Of a stretch of DNA of 64,000 nt, positions 35,223-42,865 are shown piece after piece (within the stretch, counting starts at the first letter, position 1; each line of letters starts with the position of its first letter). The translations under genes were made by a program, and so were the position numbers. The notes under the pieces are model-generated. The model did no database searches, was not told the DNA's origin, and saw nothing but the letters and a program-made list of their open reading frames with translations. Source of the DNA: Halogeometricum limi (lineage in GTDB: Archaea; Halobacteriota; Halobacteria; Halobacteriales; Haloferacaceae); contig NZ_FOYS01000004.1 in assembly GCF_900115785.1 (NCBI RefSeq), positions 1-64,000 on the forward strand, in the 5' to 3' direction.

Positions 35223-36632
35223 TCAGTTCGTCACGAGGCCGTCGCGCGTCGCGTTCCTCGCGTTCGACACCCACGGCGGTTCGGTCACGGGGACGTCGCC
35301 GCGGTTCAGATACTGGATACTGACCGTCGCCGTCACGTCCGGATTGTCGGGCGTCTCGTAGCTTCGTTCGACCCACAGCACGATTCCCTCGCCGGTGACG
35401 AGTGCGCGACCGGTCGAGTTCTCGACGCCGGGGTACGAATCCGGCCCGAGACGGACCCAGTAGTAGGTGGTGCCGCTCTGTTCGACGCTATCTTCGACCG
35501 TCGAGTTCTCGACGGAGAGATACCAGCCGAGGTATCGCTCGATTCGGTCGGCGTAGTAGCCGTGTCGCGCCCGCGCGTCGCGAGTCGGCGTCGCGGTGTA
35601 GACGACGCCTCCCGGGAGGGGCGGACCGTCGACCCGTCGCTCCCACCGGGTCCCGCCGTCGGCGTACGCCTCCACGTCGGCGACGACGGAGGGCGGTGCC
35701 GCCACCACGCCGCTCCGGGTGACGTTCGTGACGTAGCGCGTCGGCGAGGCGACCTGAATGCGTTCTCGTCGCCACCCGGTCGCGGTCCCGTTTCTCGACT
35801 CCTGGTATCGAATCCGAACCGTGTACGACTGCGTGGTGACCCCGTCCGCGTGCGCCGCCGCGAGGCGGTAGGGGTCGGTGACGCCGTCGGTTCCCAGACC
35901 GGGCGGGAACCCGGACCCGGCGCGACCACCGGCCGCTGTCGCCGTCTCCGCCTCCGACTCGGTCGTCGGCCCCCGTTCTGCGGTCGTCGCTGTCGCCGAC
36001 GCCGTCGCCGTCGCCGACGCCGCGGTACCGACCGAACGGTCGCCGCCGAGACGTTCGCTCGCGTCACCCAACGCGATTCCGGGGTTCTGCCCGTCCGTCA
36101 TCCAGAACCCCCCGGCGGACCCGAGGACGGCGAGGAGGACGAGGACACCGACGAGGACCGCCGCCGAGGCGGGCAGCGGCTCGACCCACGAGAACCGGTC
36201 GGTCGAGAGCCGTTCCGCGACCGACGACGTCGCCCCGGAGTCCTCGACGAGAAGCGAGAGTCCGAGGTGCGTCGCCGCCACCTCGACTCCCCGGTCCCGA
36301 GGGAGCGCGTAGAGAAGTTGGTCGCGGAGGCCGTCGGGGTCGACGACGCGGACGCCGTCCGGTCGCGAGGAGACCGGTCTATCGACGACGAGCACGTCGA
36401 CGTCCGGCGACGGGGAGAGACGGCGGGTGGCCCACCGGCCGCAGACGACGCGCACGAACCGAGATTCTCCACCGTGAACGACGGTGAGTCCGTCTCGGCT
36501 CTCGCTTCCGCCGTCGTTGACGGTCACCTCGGCACCGCGTGCGCGCCACGCCGCGGCGACGAAGTCCCGCAGTTCTCCGGTGTCGAGGCGGCGTACCGAC
36601 CGTCGAAACTGCCGCCGGTCGACGGGGTGCAT
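35223..36632 (-). CDS. Membrane protein with cytosolic nuclease-like domain and exported domain
   Basis: 469 residues. Residues 1-130 are soluble (LDTGELRDFVAAAWRARGAEVTVND, then GLTVVHGGESRFVRVVCGR) and have the helix-strand-strand order of a restriction-endonuclease-like fold, but the usual catalytic Glu-x-Lys is not present. A single membrane helix lies at about 153-173. A Thr/Ala/Ser-rich linker follows (about 195-235), then an exported domain of about 230 residues with NxT/NxS sequons and conserved Trp/Tyr strands. I do not recognise a named family; the nuclease-like reading is tentative. Confidence 0.7.
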   Translation of the reverse strand: MHPVDRRQFRRSVRRLDTGELRDFVAAAWRARGAEVTVNDGGSESRDGLTVVHGGESRFVRVVCGRWATRRLSPSPDVDVLVVDRPVSSRPDGVRVVDPDGLRDQLLYALPRDRGVEVAATHLGLSLLVEDSGATSSVAERLSTDRFSWVEPLPASAAVLVGVLVLLAVLGSAGGFWMTDGQNPGIALGDASERLGGDRSVGTAASATATASATATTAERGPTTESEAETATAAGGRAGSGFPPGLGTDGVTDPYRLAAAHADGVTTQSYTVRIRYQESRNGTATGWRRERIQVASPTRYVTNVTRSGVVAAPPSVVADVEAYADGGTRWERRVDGPPLPGGVVYTATPTRDARARHGYYADRIERYLGWYLSVENSTVEDSVEQSGTTYYWVRLGPDSYPGVENSTGRALVTGEGIVLWVERSYETPDNPDVTATVSIQYLNRGDVPVTEPPWVSNARNATRDGLVTN

Positions 36633-36702
36633 ACCGAGACGTCGGGCGAGAACGAGTCAAGCGTTTCGGGGGGGTGATTCCGCCGGCGCACGGCCGCGAC
36701 GC

Positions 36703-37239
36703 TCACCCGTCGCGGTCGTAGGTGACGAAGTCGAACTCGCCGCCGCGTTCTCGGTCCGTCTCGGTCCACTCCGCTTCGTCCCACTCGGGAAACCGCGTGT
36801 CGCCCTCGTAGCCGTCGTGTACTTCGGTCAGAACCATCCGGGTCGCTCGCGGGAGGAACTGTTCGTAGACGCGCCCCCCGCCGGCGACGTACACCGTCCG
36901 GACGCCCATCTCCGCGGCGGCCGATTCGGCCCGCTCGGCCGCCGCTTCGACGGAGTTCGCGAGCACCGCTCCGTCCGGGAGTTCGAGGTCACGCGACGAG
37001 AGGACGACGCTCAGCCGACCCGGAAACGGTTCGCCGATGGCCGAGAGGACGCTCTCGTACGTCTTCCGCCCGAGAATCACCGGATGGCCCGTCGTCGTCT
37101 GCTTGAAGTGCGCCATGTCGTCGGGGAAGTGCCACGGCATCCCGCCGTCGCGGCCGATGACGCCGTTCTCCGCGACGGCGGCGACGAGGACGTAGTCGAC
37201 GCCGTCCGCCACCGTCGTTCGATTCTCGTCGGTCGTCAT
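36703..37239 (-). CDS. folA: Dihydrofolate reductase
   Basis: 178 residues. Start of the domain YVLVAAVAENGVIGRDGGMPWHFPDDMAHFKQTT carries the substrate-loop Trp and the catalytic Asp, ILGRKTYES near residue 57 and VAGGGRVYEQFL near 115 bind NADPH. The first 15 residues are an acidic extension. Overlaps thyA by 4 bases (ATGA), so both are made together: thyA turns dTMP out and oxidises folate, folA reduces it back. Confidence 0.95.
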   Translation of the reverse strand: MTTDENRTTVADGVDYVLVAAVAENGVIGRDGGMPWHFPDDMAHFKQTTTGHPVILGRKTYESVLSAIGEPFPGRLSVVLSSRDLELPDGAVLANSVEAAAERAESAAAEMGVRTVYVAGGGRVYEQFLPRATRMVLTEVHDGYEGDTRFPEWDEAEWTETDRERGGEFDFVTYDRDG

Positions 37240-38234
37240 TCGGCCACCGCGAATCGAATCCCTTCGTCGGGGTCGTAGTCGTGTAACTGGACGTCGTCGT
37301 AGGTGAGTTCGTCGAGGGGGACGTCGGCCACCTCGATAGTCGGCTTCTCGCCGGGTTCGCGGGCGCACTGCGCGAGGAGGCCGGGCACGTGGTCGTAGTC
37401 TTCCTTCCCCTCGGGTTCGGCGGGTGCCGTCTCGACCACCCAGTCCCGCACGTCGAGGTAGTCCGCCTTCGACTCCACGTCGGCGAGGCGAGCCTGGAGT
37501 TCCGAGAGGTTGTCGGCGTACCACGCGCCGCGGTCACCCTCGCCGCAGTAGACGTGCGCGTCGACGACGGTGTGCGCGAACGTCCCCACCTCGAAGCCCG
37601 TCCGCTGGGCGACGGCGGTGGCGAGGAGGGCGTACGCGGCGATGTTGAACGGGATGCCGAGGGCGATGTCGCCGGAGCGCTGGGTGAGATGGAGGTTCAA
37701 CCGGTCGCCCTGCACGTTGAACACGAACGAGTAGTGACACGGCGGGAGCGTCGAGACGGCGGCGTTGGCGGGGTGCCACGCGTTGACGACGATTCGCCGC
37801 GAGTTCGGGTTCTCGCGAAGCGTGTCGAGAACGTACTGAATCTGGTCGAACGTCCCCTCGTCGTTCAGCCATCGATTCGACTCGTCGGGCCACGCCTCGC
37901 CCGGCAGTCCCTCGTCGGGAACCGGGAAGCGTCGCCAGAAGCGGCCGTACGCCGTGTCGAGGTTCCCCTCGTCGTCGGCCCACGCGTCCCAGATGCCCGT
38001 CTCCTCGCCGAGCGTTCGGACGTGTTCCTCGCCGGAGAGATACCAGACGAACTCGTGGATGAGCGAGTTCCACCGGAAGCCCGAGAGGTCTTTCGTCGTG
38101 AGGAGCGGAAAGCCCTCCTGTAAGTCCACCTCGTAGTGTCGGCTGAACGCCGATATCGTGTCGACTCCGGTTCGGTTCGGCTTGTGCTGTCCGTCAGAGA
38201 GCACGTCGGTGACTAAGTCGAGGTACTGGCGCAT
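37236..38234 (-). CDS. thyA: Thymidylate synthase (ThyA)
   Basis: 332 residues. The active-site Cys is C166 in LPPCHYSFVFNV, dUMP-binding QRSGDIALGIPFNIA follows near residue 186, and HVYCGEGD and YDP are the later conserved parts. Makes dTMP from dUMP with methylenetetrahydrofolate. About 50 residues longer than the bacterial enzyme, mainly through an insert near residue 245-275, which is common in haloarchaea. First gene of the thyA-folA unit. CTATAG near 38271 may belong to its promoter. Confidence 0.97.
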   Translation of the reverse strand: MRQYLDLVTDVLSDGQHKPNRTGVDTISAFSRHYEVDLQEGFPLLTTKDLSGFRWNSLIHEFVWYLSGEEHVRTLGEETGIWDAWADDEGNLDTAYGRFWRRFPVPDEGLPGEAWPDESNRWLNDEGTFDQIQYVLDTLRENPNSRRIVVNAWHPANAAVSTLPPCHYSFVFNVQGDRLNLHLTQRSGDIALGIPFNIAAYALLATAVAQRTGFEVGTFAHTVVDAHVYCGEGDRGAWYADNLSELQARLADVESKADYLDVRDWVVETAPAEPEGKEDYDHVPGLLAQCAREPGEKPTIEVADVPLDELTYDDVQLHDYDPDEGIRFAVAE

Positions 38235-38308
38235 GGTGGACTCGGTTGGGTTGTTCTCCTCGGCACTGCCCTATAGATTGTAGCGTTCCGGGAAAATTCG
38301 AGACAACA

Positions 38309-38317
38309 GATATACAT
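38309..38317 (+). promoter_or_regulatory. TATA box of lipoprotein gene
   Basis: GATATACAT, 24-32 bases before the ATG at 38341; fits a leaderless transcript divergent from thyA. Confidence 0.5.
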
Positions 38318-38340
38318 GAACGGTCCGCGACGACAGAACG

Positions 38341-39321
38341 ATGCCCTCCCGCCGTGCCGTCCTCGCCCTCCTCGCCACCGCACCGCTCGCCGGATGCGGC
38401 GGCGACGCCGACCAATCCGACGAATCGCTGCTGGCCGGTCGAACGCTCGCCGCCGACGCCCGCGTGGAGTTCCCATCCGACACCGGCGTCGCCCTCACCG
38501 ACGACGTCGCGGACGCCGAAGCGTTCGTTCTCCCCGCAGACGCCGACGGTTACGACACCGCTCTCGACGCCCTCGACGTCGGGGTTCCGGTCGTTTTCGT
38601 CGGCCGGGGGAGTCCGGGGGACGCGATTCGTCTCTGTGAACAATCCGACCGCGCGTACGGCCTCCCGAGTCGAGCGTGGACGGCGGGCGAACGCGTCGCC
38701 GCCGTCGTCCCGTCGGGCGGACGACTCACCGCACAGTACCTCACACCCGGCACCGAGACGACCGGCGTCGAAGCGCTCCCGTGGGCCGTCAGCGAAGTAC
38801 TCGACGGTTCGGCTCCGGACCTCTCGCCGTCCCCTGTCGTCGGCATCGACCTCGGGTGGGTTCGGATGGGCGGTCGAACTGACGTGGGAATCTACGACCG
38901 CTGGGACCGGGTCGTTCTCCAACGAGCGAACGGCCGCGCCCTCGTACAGACGTTCGCACGCGTCGATACGGTCGACGCCCCGTTCTGGGACCAGTACTAC
39001 CTCGGCGACCTGTCGGTCGACACCGCTTTCGACGACGCTGTCGAGGCGACGGTGGCCCTTCCGGACGGAACTGAGAACTGGTCCGTGAGAACGATGCGGG
39101 GTGAAGACGGGACGAGCGTCAGTCGCGAGTTTCGGGTCGGCGGAACCGGACGGCGAACGCTCGCGTTCGGGACGAAAACGCTGGTCGAACTCGACTCGTC
39201 CTCGTCGTTCTCCTACGTCGGCAACGTCCGATTCGACTGGCGACGGAACGGGATTCTCCGAGACGACACGTGGACCGCGCACACGCCGGGGCGGCCCGTC
39301 TGGCGTCGACCGGACCAGTAG
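38341..39321 (+). CDS. Predicted lipoprotein of unknown function
   Basis: 326 residues. A short twin-arginine-type N-terminus (PSRRAVLALLATAPLAGCGG) ends in the lipobox LAGC with Cys19, so the protein is exported and lipid-anchored. The mature part is mixed alpha/beta with many Asp residues; VPVVFVGRGSPGD near residue 82 and VVGIDLGWVRMGGRTDVGIYDRWDR near 170 are the most conserved-looking parts. I recognise no enzyme family. Confidence 0.75.
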   Translation: MPSRRAVLALLATAPLAGCGGDADQSDESLLAGRTLAADARVEFPSDTGVALTDDVADAEAFVLPADADGYDTALDALDVGVPVVFVGRGSPGDAIRLCEQSDRAYGLPSRAWTAGERVAAVVPSGGRLTAQYLTPGTETTGVEALPWAVSEVLDGSAPDLSPSPVVGIDLGWVRMGGRTDVGIYDRWDRVVLQRANGRALVQTFARVDTVDAPFWDQYYLGDLSVDTAFDDAVEATVALPDGTENWSVRTMRGEDGTSVSREFRVGGTGRRTLAFGTKTLVELDSSSSFSYVGNVRFDWRRNGILRDDTWTAHTPGRPVWRRPDQ

Positions 39322-39356
39322 AAAGAGGAAAGTCGCGTTCGCGTCTACCCGAACGC

Positions 39357-39935
39357 GTGATAACCAACCTCGCGCAGGGCGTCCAAGCGTTCACGAGCAA
39401 CGTCTTTCTCGTCACCGGCGACGTCACCGCACTCGTCGACGTGGGCGCGAACTTCGACGTCGTCTCTCGAATCGGAGAACACACCGACGAACTGGACCGG
39501 GTCTACCTCACGCACACGCATCCGGACCACGTCGGCAACGTCGCCGCCGTGACGGACGGATTCGACGTGGCGGTGTGGGGGTTCGACGCCGACAACCCCG
39601 ACGTGGACCACGCCGTCGAAGACGGCGAGACGGTCGAAATCGGCGACGACTCCTACGTCGCCCTCCACACGCCGGGGCACAAGAACGACCACCTCTGTTT
39701 CTACTCGCGCGGCGCGGGCGTCCTGTTCGCGGGCGACCTGGTGTTCGCCAACGGCGGGTTCGGTCGGACCGACCTGGCAGAAGGTCACCGCCCGACGCTG
39801 ATAGAGAGCCTCGACAGACTCCGCGAGGCGATAGACGAGGAACTGTCGGAGATGCACGTCGGCCACGGACCGAGCGTCACCCAGCGACCGTACGACGACG
39901 TGGAACTGGCCGGGCGGGCCGCGCGGATGGGGTGA
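39357..39935 (+). CDS. MBL-fold metal-dependent hydrolase
   Basis: 192 residues from the GTG at 39357. Metallo-beta-lactamase fold with HTHPDHVGN (HxHxDH) near residue 56, HTPGHKNDHLC near 110 with the next His, GDLVF near 130 and VGHGPS near 172 for the last His. The family spans glyoxalase II-like hydrolases; the substrate is not visible. The upstream extension to 39270 is arginine-rich and probably not translated. Follows the lipoprotein gene by 35 bases. Confidence 0.88.
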   Translation: MITNLAQGVQAFTSNVFLVTGDVTALVDVGANFDVVSRIGEHTDELDRVYLTHTHPDHVGNVAAVTDGFDVAVWGFDADNPDVDHAVEDGETVEIGDDSYVALHTPGHKNDHLCFYSRGAGVLFAGDLVFANGGFGRTDLAEGHRPTLIESLDRLREAIDEELSEMHVGHGPSVTQRPYDDVELAGRAARMG

Positions 39936-39943
39936 GTACGACC

Positions 39944-39978
39944 GTGGACCGTGGACGGTGGACGGTGGACGGTGGACG
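39944..39978 (+). repeat. Five tandem copies of a 7-base unit
   Basis: GTGGACC once, then GTGGACG four times in a row (39944-39978). It lies in the 61-base gap between the convergent MBL-fold and DUF5827-like genes. A simple tandem repeat of this kind can change copy number. Confidence 0.85.
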
Positions 39979-39996
39979 TACGGACGACCGGCGAGA

Positions 39997-40302
39997 CTAC
40001 TCGTCGGCGCCCTCGGGGATGTCGTCGGCCGGACGCGACGACGACTGCACGCCGAAGTAGCCGGGTTCGTCGCCCTCCGGGTCGTTGATGACCAACTCGT
40101 CGGCGTGCGACATCAGCCACGGCACCGTCCAGACGACGATGCGGTCTTCGGTGTCCGCGTCGAGTTGCGTCTCCGGGTCGAGTCCCTGCAGGAGTCGCGC
40201 TATCTCGGGGACGGTGTACATCGTGTCCTCCGCTAAGACGTCCTCGGGGTCGTACAGGCGGTACGGGTAGAGCGTGTCGAAGTCGTCCTTCGGCCGGGGC
40301 AT
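39997..40302 (-). CDS. DUF5827-like haloarchaeal protein
   Basis: 101 residues, MPRPKDDFDTLYPYRLYDPED at the start and a helical core with VPEIARLLQGLDPETQLD and WTVPWLMSHADELV. It resembles the haloarchaeal family DUF5827 as I recall it; no function is known. A minus-strand AGTTTACG at 40326-40333 is 24-31 bases before the ATG at 40302. Longer in-frame starts to 41181 are shadows of the superoxide dismutase region. Confidence 0.75.
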   Translation of the reverse strand: MPRPKDDFDTLYPYRLYDPEDVLAEDTMYTVPEIARLLQGLDPETQLDADTEDRIVVWTVPWLMSHADELVINDPEGDEPGYFGVQSSSRPADDIPEGADE

Positions 40303-40380
40303 ACCGGACAGTCGCCGGCAGAACACGTAAACTCCGTGACTCGCTCTCAGCACAATCACAATAGTTAACACGCCCCTTCG

Positions 40381-40821
40381 ATGTCTGGAGGTATGGAACG
40401 ACCCTCCGACCAGTTGCTCGACGTCGTCCAGGAGTTCGGCGGTGACGCCCTCAGAGACGTGTGGCTCTTCGACGAACACACGTCCGAACGGGTGTACGTC
40501 CGGGCGGACGTCGCAGAGACGATATCGGAGGAGGGCCTCGACGTCGAGCGGTTCATCGACAACGAGCGCTACGGGTTCGTCACGCGCCGAACGTACGAGT
40601 CGCTGTACTACGCCGACTACGGCTACACCGTCCGGAGCCTCTCCTCTTTCGAACTGTTCCGGACGTTCCTCGGAGACGAACCGCTCGGCGTCTTCGTCAG
40701 CTTCGACCCAAAGGAGGGCTGCTACGACTACAACCGACTCAACGACTCGATTGGCTCGCTCGTCGACGAACTCGGTGCGACGGCGTTCTCGATTTCGGAC
40801 GAGAATCCGGAGCCGGTCTGA
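40381..40821 (+). CDS. Conserved haloarchaeal protein of unknown function
   Basis: 146 residues, or 142 from the second ATG at 40393. ERPSDQLLDVVQEFGGDALRDVWLFDEHTSERVYVRADVAE at the start and TRRTYESLYYADYGYTVRSLSSFELFRTFL in the middle suggest an alpha/beta fold with an acidic, aromatic surface. No motif of a known enzyme. AATAGTTAACA at about 40358-40368 could be its TATA region, but it is closer to the start than usual. Confidence 0.7.
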   Translation: MSGGMERPSDQLLDVVQEFGGDALRDVWLFDEHTSERVYVRADVAETISEEGLDVERFIDNERYGFVTRRTYESLYYADYGYTVRSLSSFELFRTFLGDEPLGVFVSFDPKEGCYDYNRLNDSIGSLVDELGATAFSISDENPEPV

Positions 40822-40901
40822 GAGAGACGGGCATCCGACGCCGTCGCTGCTGCTCGTCGGTGCGGCGTCGAAAGAAAGGTCGGGGTGTACGAAGTCGTCG
40901 C

Positions 40902-41501
40902 TTACTCGAACAGTTCGACGGCCTGGTCGTAGCGCGCGCTGGGTTCGTCCCAGTCGACGACGTCGAAGAACGCGTCGATGAAGTCGCCGCGGGCCGGGCC
41001 GTAGTCGTGGTAGTAGGAGTGTTCCCAGACGTCGAGCGCGAGAATCGGGTGCGAGCCCCAGAGTGCGCCCTGGTCGTGCTTGTCCACCACGACGTTGCGA
41101 AGCTGGTTCGAGAACGAGTCGTAGACGAGAAGCGCCCATCCGCCGGCGTTGCCGGCGGCGGCTTCGAACTCGCCCTTCCACGCCTCGTAGGAACCGAAGT
41201 CCTCGGCGATACGGTCCGCGAGGTCGCCGGAGGGTTCGTCGCCACCCTCGGGCGACATGGAGTTCCAGAAGAGGTCGTGGAGGATGTGTCCAGAGCCGTT
41301 GTGCGTGACGTTACGAATCGCACCGGGCGACGAGGAGAAGTCCTCGCTCTCGCGGTTCGACTCCAGCGTCTCCTCTGCACTGTTCCACCCGTTCACGTAG
41401 CCCTGATGGTGGGTGTCGTGATGCCACGTGAGCACCTGTTCGGAGATGCTGGGTTCGAGTGCGTCGTAGTCGTACGGCAGTGGGTCGAGTTCGTAGCTCA
41501 T
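40902..41501 (-). CDS. sod: Superoxide dismutase (Mn/Fe family)
   Basis: 199 residues from ATG 41501. Metal ligands are visible: His in LTWHHDTHHQGYVNGWN near residue 26, His in NGSGHILHDLFWNSM near 75, Asp and His in PILALDVWEHSYYHDYG near 160. Turns superoxide into oxygen and peroxide. Haloarchaeal members usually take manganese; the metal cannot be proven from sequence. A Shine-Dalgarno GGAGG is present on this gene, unusual in this window. Confidence 0.96.
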   Translation of the reverse strand: MSYELDPLPYDYDALEPSISEQVLTWHHDTHHQGYVNGWNSAEETLESNRESEDFSSSPGAIRNVTHNGSGHILHDLFWNSMSPEGGDEPSGDLADRIAEDFGSYEAWKGEFEAAAGNAGGWALLVYDSFSNQLRNVVVDKHDQGALWGSHPILALDVWEHSYYHDYGPARGDFIDAFFDVVDWDEPSARYDQAVELFE

Positions 41502-41509
41502 GGTAGATT

Positions 41510-41514
41510 CCTCC
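41510..41514 (-). promoter_or_regulatory. sod: Shine-Dalgarno site of superoxide dismutase
   Basis: GGAGG on the minus strand, eight bases before the ATG at 41501. It supports this start over an in-frame ATG/GTG-type start at 41516. Two possible TATA elements (about 41540-41548 and 41560-41570) lie upstream, so the transcript has a leader. Confidence 0.6.
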
Positions 41515-41603
41515 ACCTCATCATTCCTCCTGAGTGCTGTTAAACGTTGAGGAGAGGTATGTTAACAAACACCTTTCACGTCGGCTGACCGTCCCGCAGT
41601 CGG

Positions 41604-42203
41604 TCAGTTTCTGCCGGGCGCGTCGACGCGAACGTACTCGATTTCGGTCGCGACGCGGTCGGCCGCTTCCGCTCCGCACTCGCGTTCGACGAGGTGGAGT
41701 GCGAGGTCGATTCCCGACGTGACGCCGCCCGCCGTGAGCACGTCGCCGTCGTCGACGAACCGCGCGTCTCGAACGTCGACGTCCATCGCCCGAAGGTCGT
41801 CGAGTGCGCTCGCGTGGGTGACGGCCGGCCGTCCGTCCAACACGCCCGCGTGGGCGAGTAACATTCCACCGGTGCAGACGCCGGCGACGACGCCGCCCGC
41901 GTCGGCGTGCGCCGCGATTGCGTCGGGAACGTCACCCGCTTCGGCCTCCATCCCGGCACCCGGTTTCGAGGCGTCGCTCCACCCGCCGCCGGGGACGAGG
42001 AGGATTCGGGAGGGGTCGGAGTCGAAGACGCCGTCGACGCCGACGCGCAGGCCGTGACTCGCCGTCACCGTCGCTCGGTCGTCGAGGGCGACGAGTCGTG
42101 CGTCGCAGTCGGCACCGAACGCACCGGCGGTCTGGAACACCTCGTACGGACCGACCGCGTCCAGTTCGTCGAACCCGTCGTACAGGAGGATATCTACGTG
42201 CAT
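41604..42203 (-). CDS. DJ-1/PfpI family protein
   Basis: 199 residues from ATG 42203. The nucleophile elbow is VVAGVCTGGMLLAHAG with Cys near residue 106, preceded by ILLVPGGGWSD near 68 and followed by RPAVTHASALDDL. Family members include amidases, glyoxalase-like enzymes and stress proteins; the substrate is unknown. 39 bases upstream of it ends a secreted protein gene on the same strand. Confidence 0.9.
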   Translation of the reverse strand: MHVDILLYDGFDELDAVGPYEVFQTAGAFGADCDARLVALDDRATVTASHGLRVGVDGVFDSDPSRILLVPGGGWSDASKPGAGMEAEAGDVPDAIAAHADAGGVVAGVCTGGMLLAHAGVLDGRPAVTHASALDDLRAMDVDVRDARFVDDGDVLTAGGVTSGIDLALHLVERECGAEAADRVATEIEYVRVDAPGRN

Positions 42204-42242
42204 ACGCTCCCTTGCGCGGGCAGTCGACAAGAGCGTTCCCGG

Positions 42243-42794
42243 CTACGATGCCGCCGTCGCGTTCACGGGGTTCGGCAGTCGATAGAGGTCAGCGGTGGTG
42301 TCCGCGTTCTCGAACGTCAGTAGTTCGCGGTCGTCGACGGTGACGACGGCGCGTTCGTACTCCGTCGGCAGACCCGTCGCGAGGTCCAGCGTCGTCTCGG
42401 CGCGGTCACAGTTCGAGAGGGACTCCGCCATCCGGTCGTCCTCGTCCGCGTCCGGCGGCGTCGTCACGATTGCGAGTTCGTACGTTCCCGGCGTCCGTTC
42501 CGTGACGTTCACCGAGACGCGTCTGTCGGTGTCGTGAACGACTGTCGCGTTCAGCGTCACGCCGTAGTAGTCACCGTTGGCGACTTCGTGGACCCAGCCA
42601 GCGTTCGCCGTCGGCCCCTCGTAGCAGGACGGCCCAGCGGACGAGAGCGTGTAGCCGGGTGTGTCGTCCCTGTCGTCGTCGCCGTCGTTCGGTGTCGCGA
42701 ACGACCCGGCGGGCGCGCCACTCGCGAGAACGAGGCCGACGAGGAGGCCGACGGCGACGCCGGCGAGCAGTTCGGTGGAGGGCTTCGGTGCCAT
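42243..42794 (-). CDS. Exported protein of unknown function
   Basis: 183 residues. MAPKPSTELLAGVAVGLLVGLVLASGAPAGSFA is a signal peptide or N-terminal anchor; the mature domain is beta-rich and has NxT sequons (NAT, NVT) and two cysteines (SCYEG near residue 57 and SNCDRAE near 130) that could form a disulfide. No family recognised. Lies between the photolyase and DJ-1 genes on the same strand; a 71-base gap separates it from the photolyase. Confidence 0.72.
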   Translation of the reverse strand: MAPKPSTELLAGVAVGLLVGLVLASGAPAGSFATPNDGDDDRDDTPGYTLSSAGPSCYEGPTANAGWVHEVANGDYYGVTLNATVVHDTDRRVSVNVTERTPGTYELAIVTTPPDADEDDRMAESLSNCDRAETTLDLATGLPTEYERAVVTVDDRELLTFENADTTADLYRLPNPVNATAAS

Positions 42795-42865
42795 GGTCCG
42801 ACGACAGTCTTCGTCCGAAAAAGTGTTGTGAGAGTGACCGGTCGGGGGAGACTCGCGCCCGCGAC

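Noticed and set aside
39944-39978. Attachment site or origin-like iterons
   Set aside because: No integrase, rep or orc/cdc6 gene is nearby and the unit is only 7 bases.
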